In this document: piece after piece, positions 31,727-44,152 of the stretch
How the letters are laid out: each line of letters starts with the position of its first letter
Position numbering within the stretch: position 1 is the stretch's first letter
Assembly: GCA_001632425.1 (NCBI GenBank)
Contig: KV425565.1
Span: forward strand, 448,016-512,015
DNA from: Neolentinus lepideus HHB14362 ss-1
Lineage: Eukaryota > Basidiomycota > Agaricomycetes > Gloeophyllales > Gloeophyllaceae
DNA length: 64,000 nucleotides
Direction: 5' to 3'
Notes under the pieces: generated by a model
Told to the model about the DNA's origin: nothing
Seen by the model: the letters and a program-made list of their open reading frames with translations, nothing else
The model's database searches: none
Made by a program: the position numbers and the translations under genes

Positions 31727-32556
31727 TCACCAGCCTACATCTTGGTTAGAGAAGGACTCGACTGTGACACCTGTCTGTCCAGCAACCTTGCGAAGAGTGT
31801 ATCTCTCGAGGTCATATACCTCATAGGAGACAGCGGCCAATCGCATGGCCCGCAGATGGTGAGGGCGGGAGTTGGCGGCGATGGCATGCTTCCGCGACTG
31901 CCAGATGCAGGTTGCGAGGTTCATGCCGGTCTCGGGGTCGGGAATGCCGTACCAGTACATGATCAGCTAAGGTGTAATGTCAGTAAAAGACGTGGGAGGG
32001 GGTAGAGGACTGACTCCGCCATTCTGAATAGCTTCTTCGTGGGCTTTGGCGTCGGCTTCGTAGAGAGCTGTAATATAAGGCGTTAATACAAAGATGTGCA
32101 GGTGGACAGGTTTCACTTACGACCACTGTCACTGCCCTCCTTTCTCCTACTCCTGAATACGACGCAGTACCACTCGCGCTCTTCATGGGCGGGCAGACGC
32201 AGCTCGGCCCAGTTGAACGCCTCGGCATATGGCACGGTAGCGTAGCTGGGGGTGATAGGTTTGAAATTGTGAAGGGTCTTATGCAAGGATAGTGAGGCAG
32301 GGTCGATGTCCGGTAGATGTGTCTTTGGGGCTGCCGAATGGGGAGGTCGGATATTGTGCACAGAAAAATGGGGTGGTAGGCAAGACAGGAGCGGAGGCAA
32401 GAAGAGGATTGGGTCTATTGAAGTGGTGGACTTATTGAAGATTGGAACGAGATGAGGGTCTCGAGGAGATGAGGAGTCATTGACAATCTGAACATGACTA
32501 TGCGGCACGGCTGGCTCGTGTGAGACTGGTTTTACGGTTAGTGTTGCGCCAGACAT
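31727..32556 (-). CDS. UPF0643-like conserved protein
   Basis: Exons 32556-32121, 32067-32015 and 31966-31727 join in phase to 242 residues. The first 90 residues are Pro/Ser-rich. The conserved part begins YAEAFNWAELRLP and includes EREWYCVVFRSRRKEGS, LYEADAKAHEEAIQNGGL, the signature MYWYGIPDPETGMNLATCIWQS and a final amphipathic region (YDLERYTLRKVAGQTG). This resembles the fungal UPF0643 family known from fission yeast, whose function is not established. Splice sites are canonical, although the second intron has a GTCAGT donor. Confidence 0.72.
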
Positions 32557-33184
32557 TGCGAAGGAGAGAAGCAGAGAAGACAGTGCGATGAGTTCTACGA
32601 GACGAATAACCCCGCAGGATACCTGATCCTTAAGTACTAGACAGGTCTAAGCTGGGAACGCGGCACACGAGCTCCGAGAAGGTGGTTCAGAATAGCTAAC
32701 CATTGCCAGCGCAGGTTTTGAAGAAAACTGGCGCTCTGTATGGCGCGATGAAATGTGAGCGGGACCTGCAGATGGTGCAATTTGACGTACTCCCATGGAC
32801 GATGCTATGCATATCGTGACCGTGTCGCCATCGATGAGAATGATCGACGCACATGTCCGAAGGCGGACATAGCAGTCGCTCATTTACTGACCACACGACC
32901 ACAAGTAGGCACCAGATGTTGTAGAGACTCGACTATAGAACGTTGAGGAAGTTCTCTGAATGTAACTGCTACCCCAATGCAGGTTCCGCGGGACAGGATA
33001 TTCGGAATTCATTGACGTCTGCGTGAATACATGCCGATGGACGAGTAGGAGCTAGCACTTTGTATACGGTGCGAAGATGTTGAGGCAATGAAGCCTTGAT
33101 ATTGAGCAGTAATTCGGAATTGCCTTGTGAAAAGTGATATGTCGGAGAAAGCCTTGTTACGTAAGCGAGGTCTTGGGCGGTCGA
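32557..33184. other. Divergent intergenic region with two TTCGGAATT motifs
   Basis: This region is shared by the UPF0643-like gene and the complex I subunit gene. It contains TTCGGAATT at 33000-33008 and 33115-33123, a motif that recurs in the SSU1/persulfide dioxygenase promoter. No coding gene is visible. Confidence 0.45.
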
Positions 33185-33913
33185 ATGGCCAGTGCAGCCG
33201 TTCCATCCTCCGCACTTATGGCGACGAAGAAGATTGCAGACTCAACCTTGTACCATCTGAGTCCTAAGGGCTTCTGGAAGAAGTTTCGTACGTGTTCGCT
33301 GCTCGTTTAATCGATACGACATTCACCTCGGGTCAGGGGACGCTGTGGTCGTGGACCCAGAGATCTCGAGCGGTATACCGCTACCGTATCTAAACCGGTA
33401 TCCCCAGCCTGGTTCGCGGCCAGAGAAGTACGCCACCCCAGCCACGAAAGGTGCGTCATCGTTTATACTATGTGGCCGAAATATACTGATGTATTTCCAG
33501 CTTCCGACCCCGCGCAGAACCCGTACTGGAAGCGTGATGTTCGACGTGCATACCCTCAGCTCTCTGTGATCACCCAGACGGAATTATCTTCACTCCTTCT
33601 TCAGCAGCCGGAAAACCAGAGGTATGCTCCACGTCTCTGTTCGTTGTTCGTACCTTTCAAAACGTGACTTCGCAGTTTACTCGAAGCCCCTCCGGGATCC
33701 AACGAGGGCGAGAATGCCTCTGTCCCAGCGACCTCTTCACAATCGCTTGACCTTACATCAACCATTGCGACGATCGTGACCGCTCGCAAAGCTTTCTCGG
33801 AAACCAAACTACCACCCGTTCTTCCCGTTGCTCACAAGAAGTGGAGGCCCGAGCGAACTGAGGACGCCCCTCATGATCCGAATGCTTATTTTCCTATGAT
33901 TCTTGTGAAGTAG
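33185..33913 (+). CDS. Mitochondrial complex I 21-kDa accessory subunit (NUO-21.3a-like)
   Basis: Exons 33185-33287, 33337-33450, 33501-33621 and 33676-33913 join in phase to 191 residues, about 21 kDa. The sequence pattern LSPKGFWKKF, VVVDPEISSGIPLPYLNRYPQPGSRPEKY, NPYWKRDVRRAYPQLSVITQ matches, from memory, the Neurospora 21.3-kDa complex I accessory subunit (GIWEKI, DPxRSNGVPLN, PxPGS, NPYWKRD.RRxYPxLSVV). Such subunits attach to the respiratory NADH:ubiquinone oxidoreductase of the inner membrane and are not catalytic. The N-terminus (MASAAVPSSALMATKK) lacks a classical long presequence. The identification rests on motif order only. Confidence 0.72.
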
Positions 33914-34255
33914 ACTAAGACTTCGCGTCAATGTATCTCTGAGATACTGCATCCACACTACTGTTATTGACAACTCGGACGTTTCTGGTTGGACGAATGC
34001 TTGACTATCGATACCAAGGACCCCTTTGGCGGACGCTGCATGATGCGCCGATGAAGTCCTGTCGACCTCTGCTCGGCTGGTGGAATTAACGCACTACCAC
34101 GTCATCCGTTGAGATAGCTTCAATATTGATATAGACCGCACTGCGTTCTTAGTAGTATTGATGGCTGCACGCGCTTCATTCAATCACCAAAGAATTTGTT
34201 TGCACAAGTTGTCTATCTCCTTCCGTTTCAAACAACTCCAAACAACGTCTTCAAT

Positions 34256-35756
34256 ATGTCCAATGATGCAGTCTCGGTACCAGCATCATCCTCTGCCGGG
34301 GGAACTCGCGCTCCCCCCGCTTTATTATCTTCGACCACACCAGAACAACAAGCCGCGGCCTTCGATGCCGACCCCAACGCCTATTTCGATAAGGAAAGCG
34401 GGTCCTGGCGGTATGAGAATGAGGACGGAACGGAGTTGGAATGGAATGTGACCAAGAGGGCTTGGGTCCCTGTGGTACGTGTGGAACCAGCTCTACGTGT
34501 CTCCTATGTGTCTGACGAGACGCAGGTGGACGAAGACTTGTTCAAGAACCACCAGGCTGCGTATTCAGTGGCCGGCGTAGACGAATTGGTGTGTCAAACT
34601 ATGTCATCATTCGACGCGGTCATCTGAACTTGCATAGGCACCCGCAGCGCCCCTCCTGGCCCGCGACAAGAAACGGAAGAAGCGCGAAGAGGTCAATGAC
34701 GGACCTTACCTTGGACCTACCGCGAAGCGTGGCAAGAAAAAAGATAGCCAGCCAACCGAGCGGAAGTCCAAAAACACTGCTGTCTACGTTACAGGCCTCC
34801 CCCCTGATGCCGAATTTGACGAAATCCATGAGCGATTCTCGAAATTTGGGCTTATTGAAGAGGATGACCAAGGCGAGCCGAAGATCAAAATGTATGCGCG
34901 GGAGGATGGGAGCTTCAATGGGGAAGCACTGGTGGTGTATTTCAAGGAGGATTCAGTCATGCTGGCGTTGAATATATTGGACGATGCGGAACTGAGGTTG
35001 GGGGATCCGTCGACGAGGATGAGGGTGCAGAAGGCTGATTTCACGCGAAAGGCCGGAGAGGGTGGAGGAGGTGAGCAACCTACCGATAGGAAGACGGTGG
35101 ATCGCAAGAAAGCGACGAGACGGATAACGAAGATGCAGAAGTGAGTATTCCAGTCAATGTGGCATGTTTGGTACCATGTTGAGCCGCGTAGGAAGTTGGA
35201 AGAGTGGGACGAAGAGGAAGAAGGCTTCGGCCCCTTGCTTGACAAGAATGACAAGACTCAAGCTACTAACAAGAACAGTCGGGTGGTTGTGCTAAAGCAC
35301 ATGTTCACCCTCCAAGAGCTTGAGGAGGATGCGTCATTACTGCTGGATCTGAAGGAGGACGTACGGGATGAGTGCTCTTCGCTCGGTGAAGTTACGAACG
35401 TGGTATTGTACGACGTGAGTTCTGACCTATCGTGTCACGTGTGCAGACGCTCATATGCACTAGAATGAACCCGAAGGTATTATGTCAGTGAAATACAGAG
35501 ACCCGTTAAGTGCACAAGCATGTGTTCTGGTCGGTGCCACGTCACTTCCATTTAAATCTCGCTGCTAAGTCTTGTTTCGTAGAAAATGAATGGTCGATTC
35601 TTTGCTGGCCGTCGGATTGAGGCATCACTTTACTCCGGAAGACAGAGATTCAAGAAGAGCGGAGGAGCAGGAGATGATTACGAGGGTGGTGGGGAGGAAG
35701 CCGAGAAGAACCGTCTCGCTGAATTCGAGCAATGGTTATTGACCGAGGGCGACTAA
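34256..35756 (+). CDS. CUS2: CUS2 / Tat-SF1-like U2 snRNP splicing factor
   Basis: Six exons are inferred: 34256-34474, 34526-34588, 34638-35140, 35192-35414, 35463-35529 and 35583-35756. The order matches Tat-SF1/Cus2: a small N-terminal aromatic motif (AAFDADPNAYFDKESGSWRY, then ELEWNVTKRAWVPV), a Lys-rich linker (RDKKRKKREE), a first RRM (NTAVYVTGLPPDAEFDEIHERF) and a C-terminal U2AF-homology motif (RVVVLKHMF, later NGRFFAGRRIEA with the Arg-x-Phe loop). These proteins bind SF3b1 ULMs and help U2 snRNP enter the prespliceosome. ATG 34256 (MSNDAVSV) fits the family start better than the upstream in-frame extension. The tail ends EFEQWLLTEGD. Confidence 0.88.
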
Positions 35757-35898
35757 CTTCTCTATGACAAGAAGTTGAATTATTTGGACAGATGTGGACA
35801 TCATATACTGTTCACAATATTGCTACATTGCCCCATCCAAGCAGTGTGAGTACATTGATATTATATAAGGCAAGTCCCATGTCAGAAGAACAGTGGCA

Positions 35899-38800
35899 TC
35901 ACCAGAACGAGAAGAAAGGCTTAGAATCCACGGTTTCTAGACGCTGTCGAACAGTCAGTTCCACTACCTTGGTAAAGTTATCATGAATAGATCTTACCTC
36001 TGCTATTACAGTGCGCTTCTTACTGCTATCAGGCTGATCGCGTTCGGAACGCATCCAGTCGAAGCTGCGTCGGCCCGCAGCATGCGTAGTCCAACGGATG
36101 TTGCGTTGAGGACCGTCGTCAAGCTGAGGGGTCGACATAGACAAGGCGACCAAGTCATCCTCGTTGCCGTCACCGACTTCAGGGACTGATGGAAGATTCT
36201 CGGACCGTGCTGTTGGTGAAAATGACGAAGATGGTGGCCCAGATGCGGACGCCTTAGATGTCTCTGCTGGTTGCGGCTGCTCTTGTCGCGACAAGGAAGT
36301 GGCTTTGGACGCCGAGGAGGCAGACTCTGCGACGTCCATCTCCTCTTCGTCATCAGGGATACCGAGGTCTTCTGATCCCAATCCCTTGAAGCCAGCTTCC
36401 ACAGCGTCTAATCGCTCCATATGTTCAAGAACTGTGACACCAGTAGTTCCGGGATGCACCCGCTGATGCCTGGCAGAGAAAGGTACAGGTCTCGGCAGCG
36501 CATCAGTGGACGTTCTTCGCATTATTGGTACAGATTCGACTTCGCTCTGACTCTGAGCTCTACGATGCTTTGGCAGAGGTGGCAGGGAGGTAATTGATCG
36601 GGCAGATAAGGGCCCAGTGAAGTCAAACGGATCCTCGCTGGCCTCGTCGACAATTTCGACTTCGTCGTCCCAGACCAGGACCTTCTGTCGACGTGTCAGC
36701 TCCAGTGGGCCTGCATATGGTTAGCATGATCCCGAGAAATATTCAAGTATCTCACCTTCGTCCTAAGCGTTACGAGTTAATCAGTATTCGAACGTTCATT
36801 TGTACGTCATGAAGACTTACATTATGCTTTAAAGACTGTACGATATTCCAAGCCTGTCCTTTAATAACCGCAAGTTGTCTCTGAAGCTCATGTTAGACCT
36901 ATTTGTCAGAGAAGACCTAGCAGATACACTAACATTGAACATTTTGGGATGAAAATCCGGATCCACCGCAAATAACTTCCTTAGCTGATACGTCGTCTCT
37001 TCCCACCACTCCTTATTCGTCAACAGGGACAAAAAATGATTCCTCGTCTTCTCCCCGAACGGTCGCCCAATGATGCTGACAGGCAGGTACAGCCAGCCGT
37101 ACGTGTACGAGCGCCAGCCATGCGGGTGCTCCCAGGGGAAGCTCAGCGAATTATCGATCGCAGCAATATGTATATGAGGCTGCTTCGTGTAAGGTTTGTG
37201 CAAATCGGGCATAGAGTCAGATTTCCCTAACGAGGGCATGGAGGGGCTGGGGGTCATGACTGGAGAAGGGGCGGCGGAGGTGTCGGCCCTCCGCAGCTCA
37301 CTCATTTGTGGCATCTCAAGACGGGTGGTGCGCGTTGGTGCGATGTCTACGAGCGACCGTTCGAGGGGCGCTTCGCAGTATTTGATCATGTAGTTGTCGG
37401 CTCCGCGATCCGTATTGAGCATCAAATAGTCTTGTGATGGTCAGCACCGCAAGCCAAAGCTCTGCTTCAAACGGTCAACGCACCTAATATTACAAGTCTG
37501 CAACCAACATCATTGGATGTGCAAAAGTGGGCAGAACTTGGGATACGTACTTGTCAAGCTCCTCTCGGAAGCTTTGTTGCAACGCCTGAGACCAATAAAA
37601 TGGCCGCCCAGGCTCATTCGCCTCACTCGGGTCGAATAGTTCGTCACCATCAACGTCGTCATATTGGTCATCGTCGTCGCCGGTCCGCCCGCAGACAATC
37701 TTGAGTGTGTTTAAGCACCTTTTCGTGAAGTTGCCTGTTCTATGTGTATCATCGTTGAATGTGTCAGCTATGGCACGACCGGGCCATGGATGTTTTCGTA
37801 GGAATTCGGAGGCATCTGGAAGAATATCGGGTCTAAGGCTGAAGGGGCCGGTGAAAGATAGATTGAGATGCACCTGTATAACCGTGCAGAAAGTATTGCA
37901 TGCTGCCGATTTTCTCGGGCAGTGGCTTTCCTTTCTTCGCTGCTGTCCGGTCTATCCAGTCATAGAAGAACGACTACAAGAGAATATGAACGTTAAAATA
38001 TATCGTTGATTGGGACACACACACCGAACTTGACAAAGATACAAGTTCTGTTCGAGGAACGATGTGCAACTCAAGGCGGCGGTCGAGCAGAGAAGCCGCT
38101 GCTTCGGAGATATAGCTGCATAAAGATTCAGTCAGAGGAGCGGCAGAAGGAGTAGGCTGACAGTTCACCTCAGATTTGGTATGAGACATGCTCTGCCAAA
38201 TGGGATGATCCACCGGAACTGGCGATGAAGCCATTTGGTGGTCTAAGAGAGATATGCACGCCGTACACAGTAGAGACGAAGAAGCTGTACCTTGGGATTC
38301 AAACGACCGTAAGGTTCCTCATCCTTAGGTTTGAAGACTCTGGTAGCACTGGATTGAGCGAAGAGGAGCGAGAAATGGGAAGGCTCAGGCTCACGCCACC
38401 GTTTGCACGCGTCCCTCCACTTTGGCACGAGCAAAATATGAGCCAGACGACCCTTTCGTGATCATCTTAGGATGGATGCCCTCAGAGATAGCCCGCTTCA
38501 CAGACTGCACAAGACTTGCTCTCATATTCAGAAAATGCACGAGTATTAGAAGTTGACGCCACTCACGCATCGAAGTCCGCTTGGCTCATAGGGGCCTTAT
38601 GGTCAAGAGTCTTGACCTACGGGACAATGGTTAAGTTGTGACCTGTGCGGAAAGCAACCCGTCAACAACTCACAGGTCCCAACAATGTGCCTTGCGATTC
38701 GACAGGCGGTCCGAAGATAGACTGTGTAATTTCCTTCTTCGAGTTGTCTTCCACCTTCTTCTTCCTCTTGACTTTCTGAGCGATGGATTCGGTCCATCTG

Positions 38801-39009
38801 TCCGTGCCCATTCACATGACTATCGCCGCGGTACTTTGCGCATTTACACACCTCTTAAACGCAGTATCTAGTTTGGTCAAGTCAATCTTAACAGGCCTGC
38901 TTGGACGCCGCAAGGTCCTCGTCGAGGTGGTGTGCAAGCTTTCAGCGAGATCCTCTTCCTCCTCAATAGACTGCGCCAGGGGCTGGTACTCTGAACGACT
39001 AGACGGCAT
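35899..39009 (-). CDS. LSB6: Type II phosphatidylinositol 4-kinase (LSB6/PI4K2)
   Basis: A peripheral membrane lipid kinase that makes PI4P on Golgi and endosomal membranes. At least a dozen exons can be traced from ATG 39009 (MPSSRSEYQPLAQS). Family blocks in order are IAQKVKRKKK, GPPVESQGTLLGP, KRAISEGIHPKMITKGSSGS, FARAKVEGRVQTVAVFKPKDEEPYG, WIIPFGRACLIPN, RLELHIVPRTELV, FFYDWIDRTAAKKGK, IGSMQYFLHGYTDASEFLRKHPWPG, ILDYLMLNTDRGADNYMIKY, IAAIDNSLSFPWEHPHGWRSY, GWLYLPVSIIGRPF and RQLAVIKGQAWNIVQSL. Catalytic NTDRGxDN and AIDNxLxFP motifs are intact. A 7-nt micro-exon (36756-36762) precedes a Ser/Pro-rich 200-residue insertion before the final IAERLETVDSKPFFSFW. Confidence 0.92.
36756..36762 (-). 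other. Seven-nucleotide micro-exon of the PI 4-kinase gene
   Basis: GACGAAG is flanked by CGCTTAG upstream and GTGAGATA downstream on the minus strand. Including it joins LKHN to DEGPLELTRRQKV in phase. Skipping it would shift the frame into the downstream exon. Confidence 0.65.
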
Positions 39010-39410
39010 CAGGCTGGATAGGGTATAGTCGAACACACCCAGCAGACAGATTTACAGCAGGGTTAACCAAGTTCAGGAAGAATATCGACCTAGAGACCTT
39101 GTCCTGAGGCAGTTCTAACTTCTGCGACGCGTCTAAACACGTGGCTGATGCCGCAACATCACTGGCCCACTGGCAGGGCGGTTGAGTCCGGCTTGTTTAT
39201 CATCTTCCATATGCATGCCGATGCTACCATCGGGAAACGCCTTTGAATTTTGTTGCTCCTATCGAACGCGTCAACTTTCATGGGAACTCTAAAGCTCTGT
39301 GGCAACTAATTTTTCGTAGTCGAACGGTTTTCAATCCCGGCAGCCATCGGCGAATTCAATCACAACTTTCATGTCTTCCAGCGCACGGACTATCTAATCT
39401 CATTGCAATG
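39010..39410. other. Intergenic region
   Basis: It lies between the PI 4-kinase start and the 3' end of the oxidase. Only short frames are present, and it should include the PI 4-kinase promoter. Confidence 0.4.
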
Positions 39411-41333
39411 CTAGTGACTCGCTTCTGATAACGAAGTCTTCTCGTCATCTGGCAGGAGCTCATAGCCCTTCCCTCTGAATCTCTTCGGCCATATACCTGC
39501 CCTTCCCGGAGCCAGGATACCGTTCGGATCCAACGCGTCTTTGATAGTCTCATTTAAGCTCATGAGAGCTTGGTTTCCCCAGCCGTACGTCCGTGCAACT
39601 TGATCCATGAAGATCAGGTGTGTTCTGTACTCTCCGTAACCTTCCGCAGCCGCCTCCGCCACCATCTCCCGCATGAGTGCTATCGCCCTCCGCTTCTCGT
39701 CATCATCCGCGCGATCATATACGATGTTCGCGATGTAGTGCATCTCTCTGCCAGAGACGCACCACGTTGGGAACGAATCGAAACCCCACTTCTTGTGGAG
39801 ACGCGTAACAATCTCATGGACGACCCTGGCATCTTCTCCTTTCGTCGGTGTAATGGGAGCGAAGAACAAGTGGGCGCCATTTGGCTTCCAGTTTAACCAG
39901 TCTAGATCGCGCAGCTCCGGGGTTCCGGAACACACGTTAACACGAGAATGGACGTAGTGATCCGTTGGAAACTCGTGCGGCAACATGAACTTGGACCCTG
40001 GTACCTTGGCGAACTCCTTGCGAATGATGTCCAATTGCATATTCCGAGTTTCCTCTGGTCCATATACTGTCCCATAGAACACCCAAGCCACGTCCCCACA
40101 CGGCATATTCTTTGCGTGAGACCGGATCACCTCTCGCGGCATAGGATCTTTTCCTTGGTAGAAGTGCGATTTTGGCTTGCCTGTCACAGCCAATTCCTGG
40201 ATAACGCTGCGCAACTGCGGAATATTACCCAAAATACGGTTCAGCGCCAAAGGCCGAATGATCTCGATAATCTGCTCGAAATCGTCGTCTCGCGGGAAGG
40301 TGATCACATAGCTCTGGTTCCCGGTGTCGGGCATAAGCCACATTCCCATCTTCGTCACAATGCCGAAGTTCGACTGACTGAAGATACCGTCGACGGATGG
40401 CCCGTAGGCGTGCTGGAATGCTTGCCAGGATGGGTTGTCAGCGCCGTTCTTGCCAGGGAGGGCGCCCATCCCCGTTCGGACGACTTCGCCGGATGGTAGA
40501 ACGACCTCCATGCCGCAGTGGTTGGCGAAGTGGTCGCCGTATGGCGTGTAACTGAGACGGAATTTTTGATTAAACAATATGAGGAAAACGCATTGACTAC
40601 TTACCCTACTCCACGATCGATACAATTACCCAACACGCTGCCGCCACCCACATCAGGCGGGTCGATCCACAACGGATACCCGGTCTTCTGAATTTCCTCG
40701 TACAATGCGAAGTAGCTCACCCCGGGCTCGACGATGCAAGTGGCGTTCTGGCCGTCGATTTTCAGTACTTTCTTCATGCGCCTTCCGAGATCGATGATTA
40801 CGGACCCGCGCACTCGGGGTGCGGCACCGCCATAGCCAAAGTTGCGACCCATGGAGACGGGGAACACTGGGATCAAATATTTGTTCGCCCATCGGACGAC
40901 GGTCTGGACTTCTTCCGTGGATCCTGGATAGACGGTTGCGGAAGACACGAGCTCGGATTGTTCGACTATGTGGAATGCGTCGTGGGTGTTTCTGCTCACT
41001 TCGTCGGATGTGTCAAACAAGGGAATAGTAAAGAACTCACGGATGCTCCATGTACCATCCATCGACAAGCGGCTTGTCGTTCAACTCAACGTTCCCTTCT
41101 CCCAGTTTTTCCTTCAACTCTGCTATTGCCGTATTGAAGGTAGCACGATCTACATCCGGCGGAAGAACAGGGAGCGCTCCTTCGCGAGGTATTGATAGCG
41201 GCAGCGTCTTATTGGAATATATCCGCGCCTTTGACTCTCTGCATCGCTCTGCATAACGCTGCGGAATACCAGAATGTTTCTCCGTAATGAGAGGCGTCAG
41301 CGGCAGCTCTGTAAGAACGTGGGCGGTCGCCAT
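39411..41333 (-). CDS. Vanillyl-alcohol-oxidase-like flavoprotein
   Basis: A covalent-FAD (PCMH-fold) oxidase of the VAO/4-alkylphenol-oxidising group, which oxidises para-substituted phenols to aldehydes or ketones with release of hydrogen peroxide. Exons 41333-41041, 40991-40605 and 40551-39411 join in phase to 606 residues. FAD-binding and active-site blocks include VFPVSMGRNFGYGGAAPRV (containing the Tyr equivalent to Tyr108), PPDVGGGSVLGN (with the catalytic Asp), YTPYGDHFANHCGMEVVLPSGEVV, FSQSNFGIVTKMGMWLMP, NGAHLFFAPITP, REMHYIANIVYD and GEYRTHLIFMDQ (the Tyr-Arg pair). It lacks an obvious secretion signal, as in the Penicillium enzyme, which is peroxisomal and cytosolic. It lies head to tail with a flavin monooxygenase. 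Confidence 0.9.
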
Positions 41334-41713
41334 CCCGGCCTGGCAACAGGATAGACAGACAACGCGAGGGACGTGGAGTACCCCGCATGAATTGTAGCCT
41401 CTCTTAAGACTCGCATGGGCTTCTCTGTGCCGAGATGCGGATTTACAACACCAGCTGTCTCTTCTGTATTCGGACCTCCTCAGGTGATCAAAATTAGGAC
41501 AAATTTCAGAAGCGTGTGGACGAATCGAAGCTGCTGTGGGCTATGCCTAAATGCTTTGCCAGACTGTGAGAGCATAGGACTTGTCAAGAGACCTATGGGC
41601 GGAAACAGTGTATCGGACAATATAGCTATTGGACGCTACAACGACTAAGCCGAAAAAATGGATAGTTTCTTCGCATCCTTCCCTACTCCACGAAATCCAA
41701 CAAGAGCTTGCAA
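41334..41713. other. Intergenic region between oxidase and monooxygenase genes
   Basis: It should contain the promoter of the VAO-like gene and the 3' flank of the monooxygenase. No gene is seen. Confidence 0.4.
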
Positions 41714-43312
41714 TTAGCATGCGACCACCTGCTGGGGCATTGGCGGATCTACAGCAATGTTCTGTTCCGGTGCTTTGCGTTTTCCTAAAGCGTCGTATTC
41801 GACCAGCGTCCTGGCCGGACCTGTCTTGGGATCGAAGAGGGGGCGGATATTGTTTGATATCAGTTCTTCGTGGACTATTCTCGAAACTTCATCCCATCGA
41901 GCATAAGTGTCCGCCTCTGCGTCGAAGGGATAAAGCCACCTATTCTTGATCTTGACGTCGTCCGGGTCGATCTCCTTACCGGCATCCACGTTCTTGAGGA
42001 CGTTATGCCACCTGTCTCGAACATCTTCCCCATTTAACTGAGACTGACGAACTCGATCGAAGCGAAGTTTCTCGTATGTTCTAGTCTTTATGCACTATCA
42101 GAATCGCTGTTGCTGATGATAGCGGCTAAAGACGACTCACGGCAAGTGAAATATTGTCCTTGCCAGCAAGTTTCAGGCAAACCGCCAGGACAGCTGCGCT
42201 CTCGGTTGCCTGGCTAGCACCTTGAGCACTGGTTGGTAGATGAGCGTGGCAACTATCGCCAAGTAGCACGATCTTGTGGCTCCGAGATACCCAAGTCGGT
42301 AATGGGTCTCTGTAACAGATCTTCCAATCCAAGCACGCGTCGGTCTTCTCCACTGCTGATGCGATTCTACGATCCAAATCGCGCACCAGACGTCTGACCT
42401 CTTCCATGTCGCCAGGCTGGAACCAAGACTCTTTGATATCCGCTGTATCCTTGTGCGTCAGAATCCAGTTGAATTCTTCCCCGTCACGGAGTGTGTTCTG
42501 CACGAGATGCACGTCGTTTCCTATCCAGATGTTCACACAGTCCTTCTGTATGAGCGACTGGCATTCGGGGACGGCCTTCAGTGGTCCGCCTTTGAAATAT
42601 GCACGGAAGCAGGCATAGCCCGAAGACTTTGGAGCATCACGGAAGCCAAGGACGAGCTCTCTGGCAAGAGACTTGATGCCTGACAAAACGATCAGCATGA
42701 CGTGTCATATGGCTTTTGCTGCATTGAAAAGTACCATCTGCACCAATGATAAGGTCGGCTTCCTCTTCCCGACCGTCTTCGAGGATTACGGAAGGCTTAT
42801 CTTCAGTGAATTGTACGACCTACACTGCTATCAGCGTCGCGATTCTGATGCAGGAATTCGCTTACCTTGTGCCCCATGTGAATGGGAATACCACACTCGC
42901 GCACTCTCTCGAGGAAGGCGTCATGATAGTCACCCCGATGTCCAATGTAGCCCGCCATGTCCATCAATGGCTGTACAGCTAGTATCTTGCCGTCGTGCCA
43001 GCGTCGAATCTGCATGTTGTCGCTCTTGTTCCCTATCTTGATTAGCTGCTCATGCAGACCCCAGCGCTGTAGAAGTCGCAACGCGTTCTCGCCGAGACCG
43101 AGGGAGTCTCCCAAGCGAAGAAACTTCTTGATCTTCTCGTAAATTAGAACTTCGAATCCTGCATGGTGCATAGCAAGGGCTGCTGCGCATCCCCCCAGTC
43201 CAGCACCTACAATGATCACTATGTAATGGAGATCAGTTACCTTGTGGCGAGTGAAGAGATGTAAATCGTTACCTTTCAGACGATCACTGTTTTCCACATC
43301 GGAGGTCATCAT
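41714..43312 (-). CDS. FAD-dependent aromatic monooxygenase (salicylate hydroxylase-like)
   Basis: A class A flavin monooxygenase that probably hydroxylates a phenolic acid with NAD(P)H. The N-terminal dinucleotide fold KVIIVGAGLGGCAAALAMHHAGFEVLIYEK appears once a 68-nt first intron is removed. Then follow LGLGENALRLLQRWGL, the PDB-type region KSLARELVLGFRD, and the second FAD motif VLLGDSCHAHLPTSAQGASQATES. The last exon carries KNRWLYPFDAEADTYARWDEV, a C-terminal extension seen in fungal members. Start ATG is 43312 or the adjacent 43309. Several small exons near 42720-42850 were not resolved base by base. The adjacent VAO-like gene is on the same strand, which suggests linked aromatic catabolism. 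Confidence 0.85.
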
Positions 43313-44152
43313 CTGAATAAGGTAGTGGGCAATGCGTACGATACTGGTGAGAGACTAAGCCTATGCCAGACTCGCAGGTACGTCCTTGATATTTCTCTTG
43401 TCGGCAAGTAGATTTAAGCGGACAGTGAGCACTTCTGAAGACTTCTGACCGTTTAAATGAGTCGAAGGCTCCCCACGGGATACCCCGCATATCTACTGCG
43501 ATGGGAGTCATGGGTACAGTCTTGACAATTACATATTGGGTGGTTGGCCTCCCCGGGCCCTAGAGCTAGTCCAACGCAGGGCGACGCTAGTGCACTTAAG
43601 GTGAAAACGATTATCCAACCTGTAGTGAATGCAAACCTTGCGATGGCCAACCAAACAGTACGGGGCGCATACTTAACTTCTAGGGTAGTATAAGATTTGT
43701 CGAATGCATGCACAGTAGGCTAGCGGTTTAGGCTGGTTATGCATATGCAGCACATGTACAGCAGGATTCAATTCAGTGCCGAGACATTATTTGATAGATT
43801 TCTAACCACTTCACACACGCTGCAACGCCACGGAGTTACACCATACATGTTGCATTGGCATGGCCGATAGTTATTGACGGGGTTCTATGGAGGCTTTCTC
43901 GGGTACTGCTAGGTTTAATGTTCAAGTTGCTCGGTTAGGGGCGGGCTCGGGGTTATGGGATGTTCAAGTGTGAATAAAACACCTGCAACTACCCCTTGGG
44001 CCTTGGGAATGAATTCCATGTGGCAATCTTTGAAGTTGTTTGGTCACAAGGTTTGGTAGCGGCTTTGCACTATATTAGTCGACGGTACTTGAAGCTTGAA
44101 GGTAGGCCTGGCCATGGCATTTCTCAGGACTCAAACAATAGGCTGAACTCTC
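43313..44152. other. Divergent intergenic region, no gene recognised
   Basis: About 840 bp lie between the monooxygenase start and the SDR start. The minus-strand frame 43713-43453 has no supporting feature. Promoters of both flanking genes should lie here. Confidence 0.4.
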
